Shown here: positions 5,859-5,998 of the stretch, piece by piece
Layout of the letters: the number at the start of each line of letters is the position of its first letter
Numbering within the stretch: the first letter of the stretch is position 1
From: Acidobacteriota bacterium
GTDB taxonomy: Bacteria; Actinomycetota; Acidimicrobiia; Acidimicrobiales; UBA8190
DNA length: 5,998 bases
NCBI GenBank assembly: GCA_028872975.1
Contig: JAGWNV010000169.1
Location: forward strand, 1 to 5,998
Reading direction: 5' to 3'
Notes under the pieces: generated by a model
What the model saw: only the letters and a program-made list of their open reading frames with translations
The model's database searches: none
What the model was told of the DNA's origin: nothing
Program-made: the position numbers and the translations under genes

Positions 5859-5998
5859 TCAGAAGGCGACGATCCCCTCTCCTCCGGCGGCGTCCGGGAC
5901 GGTGACCGACCCGACCGCCGACAGGCCACCTGCTGGGCTCACGGCGAACCCGTCGACGACGCCCGCCGCACCGGTCTGTACGTAGAGGTACCGGCCCC
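5859..5998 (-). CDS. C-terminal end of a probable beta-propeller (lactonase/YVTN-like) protein, partial
   Basis: The minus strand reads open from the right edge of the window for 45 codons to a TGA at 5861-5859; the start lies outside. The tail reads RYLYVQTGAAGVVDGFAVS, then a Gly/Val-rich strand pattern, and ends GGEGIVAF. A 'RYLYV..G..G.V..F.V...G.L' pattern is typical of repeats in seven-bladed beta-propellers such as the 6-phosphogluconolactonase-like/YVTN family, and the closing GGEGIVAF fits the last blade. Only one blade is visible, so neither enzymatic activity nor location can be judged. The gene ends 46 bases before the DipZ-like start on the same strand, with no clear terminator between, so the two may be cotranscribed. 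Confidence 0.7.
   Translation of the reverse strand, partial: GRYLYVQTGAAGVVDGFAVSPAGGLSAVGSVTVPDAAGGEGIVAF

Overview
The window is very GC-rich. All three reading frames stay open over long stretches, most starts are GTG, and genes overlap by 4 bases. The content (a lipoprotein metal-binding protein, a HHHH-type Fur regulator and a DipZ-like fusion whose active site reads YSCINCQR) suggests an actinobacterium. I cannot name the species or order.

The left two thirds (about 73-3596, minus strand) is a complete metal-uptake ABC operon, transcribed right to left: a lipoprotein metal-binding protein, the ATPase and two paralogous ABC-3 family membrane subunits. The genes are stitched together by GTGA overlaps (stop and start share bases) and by one TGA-G-ATG junction, so translation is probably coupled throughout. 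The layout resembles the TroABCD / Znu / Mnt type of importer. Two strong hairpins lie just past the last stop codon.

A divergent intergenic region of 82 bases (3597-3678) separates this operon from a plus-strand Fur-family regulator gene (3679-4119). It is the only clearly AT-richer spot in the window. It holds a 13-base palindrome, AATGA-TTC-TCATT, which looks like a Fur/Zur box. The box lies inside the likely promoter of the transporter and over the -35 region of the likely regulator promoter. The simplest model is one operator through which the metal-loaded regulator shuts off both the importer and itself.

The right third holds a minus-strand DipZ-like gene (4124-5812). It joins a CcdA-type membrane electron carrier, an extracytoplasmic thioredoxin-like domain (CINC) and a C-terminal beta-rich domain. 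It converges on the regulator gene with only 4 bases between the stop codons. Upstream of it, cut by the window edge, is the end of a minus-strand gene that looks like a beta-propeller (lactonase/YVTN-like) protein.

Which metal is moved is not settled by the sequence. The binding protein has a His-His-Glu-Glu ligand set and no His-rich loop, which leans towards Mn or Fe, while overall family resemblance would also allow Zn. I see no mobile elements, CRISPR arrays, rRNA or tRNA genes. I do not see a clearly novel system; the most notable parts are the shared operator and the unresolved metal specificity.
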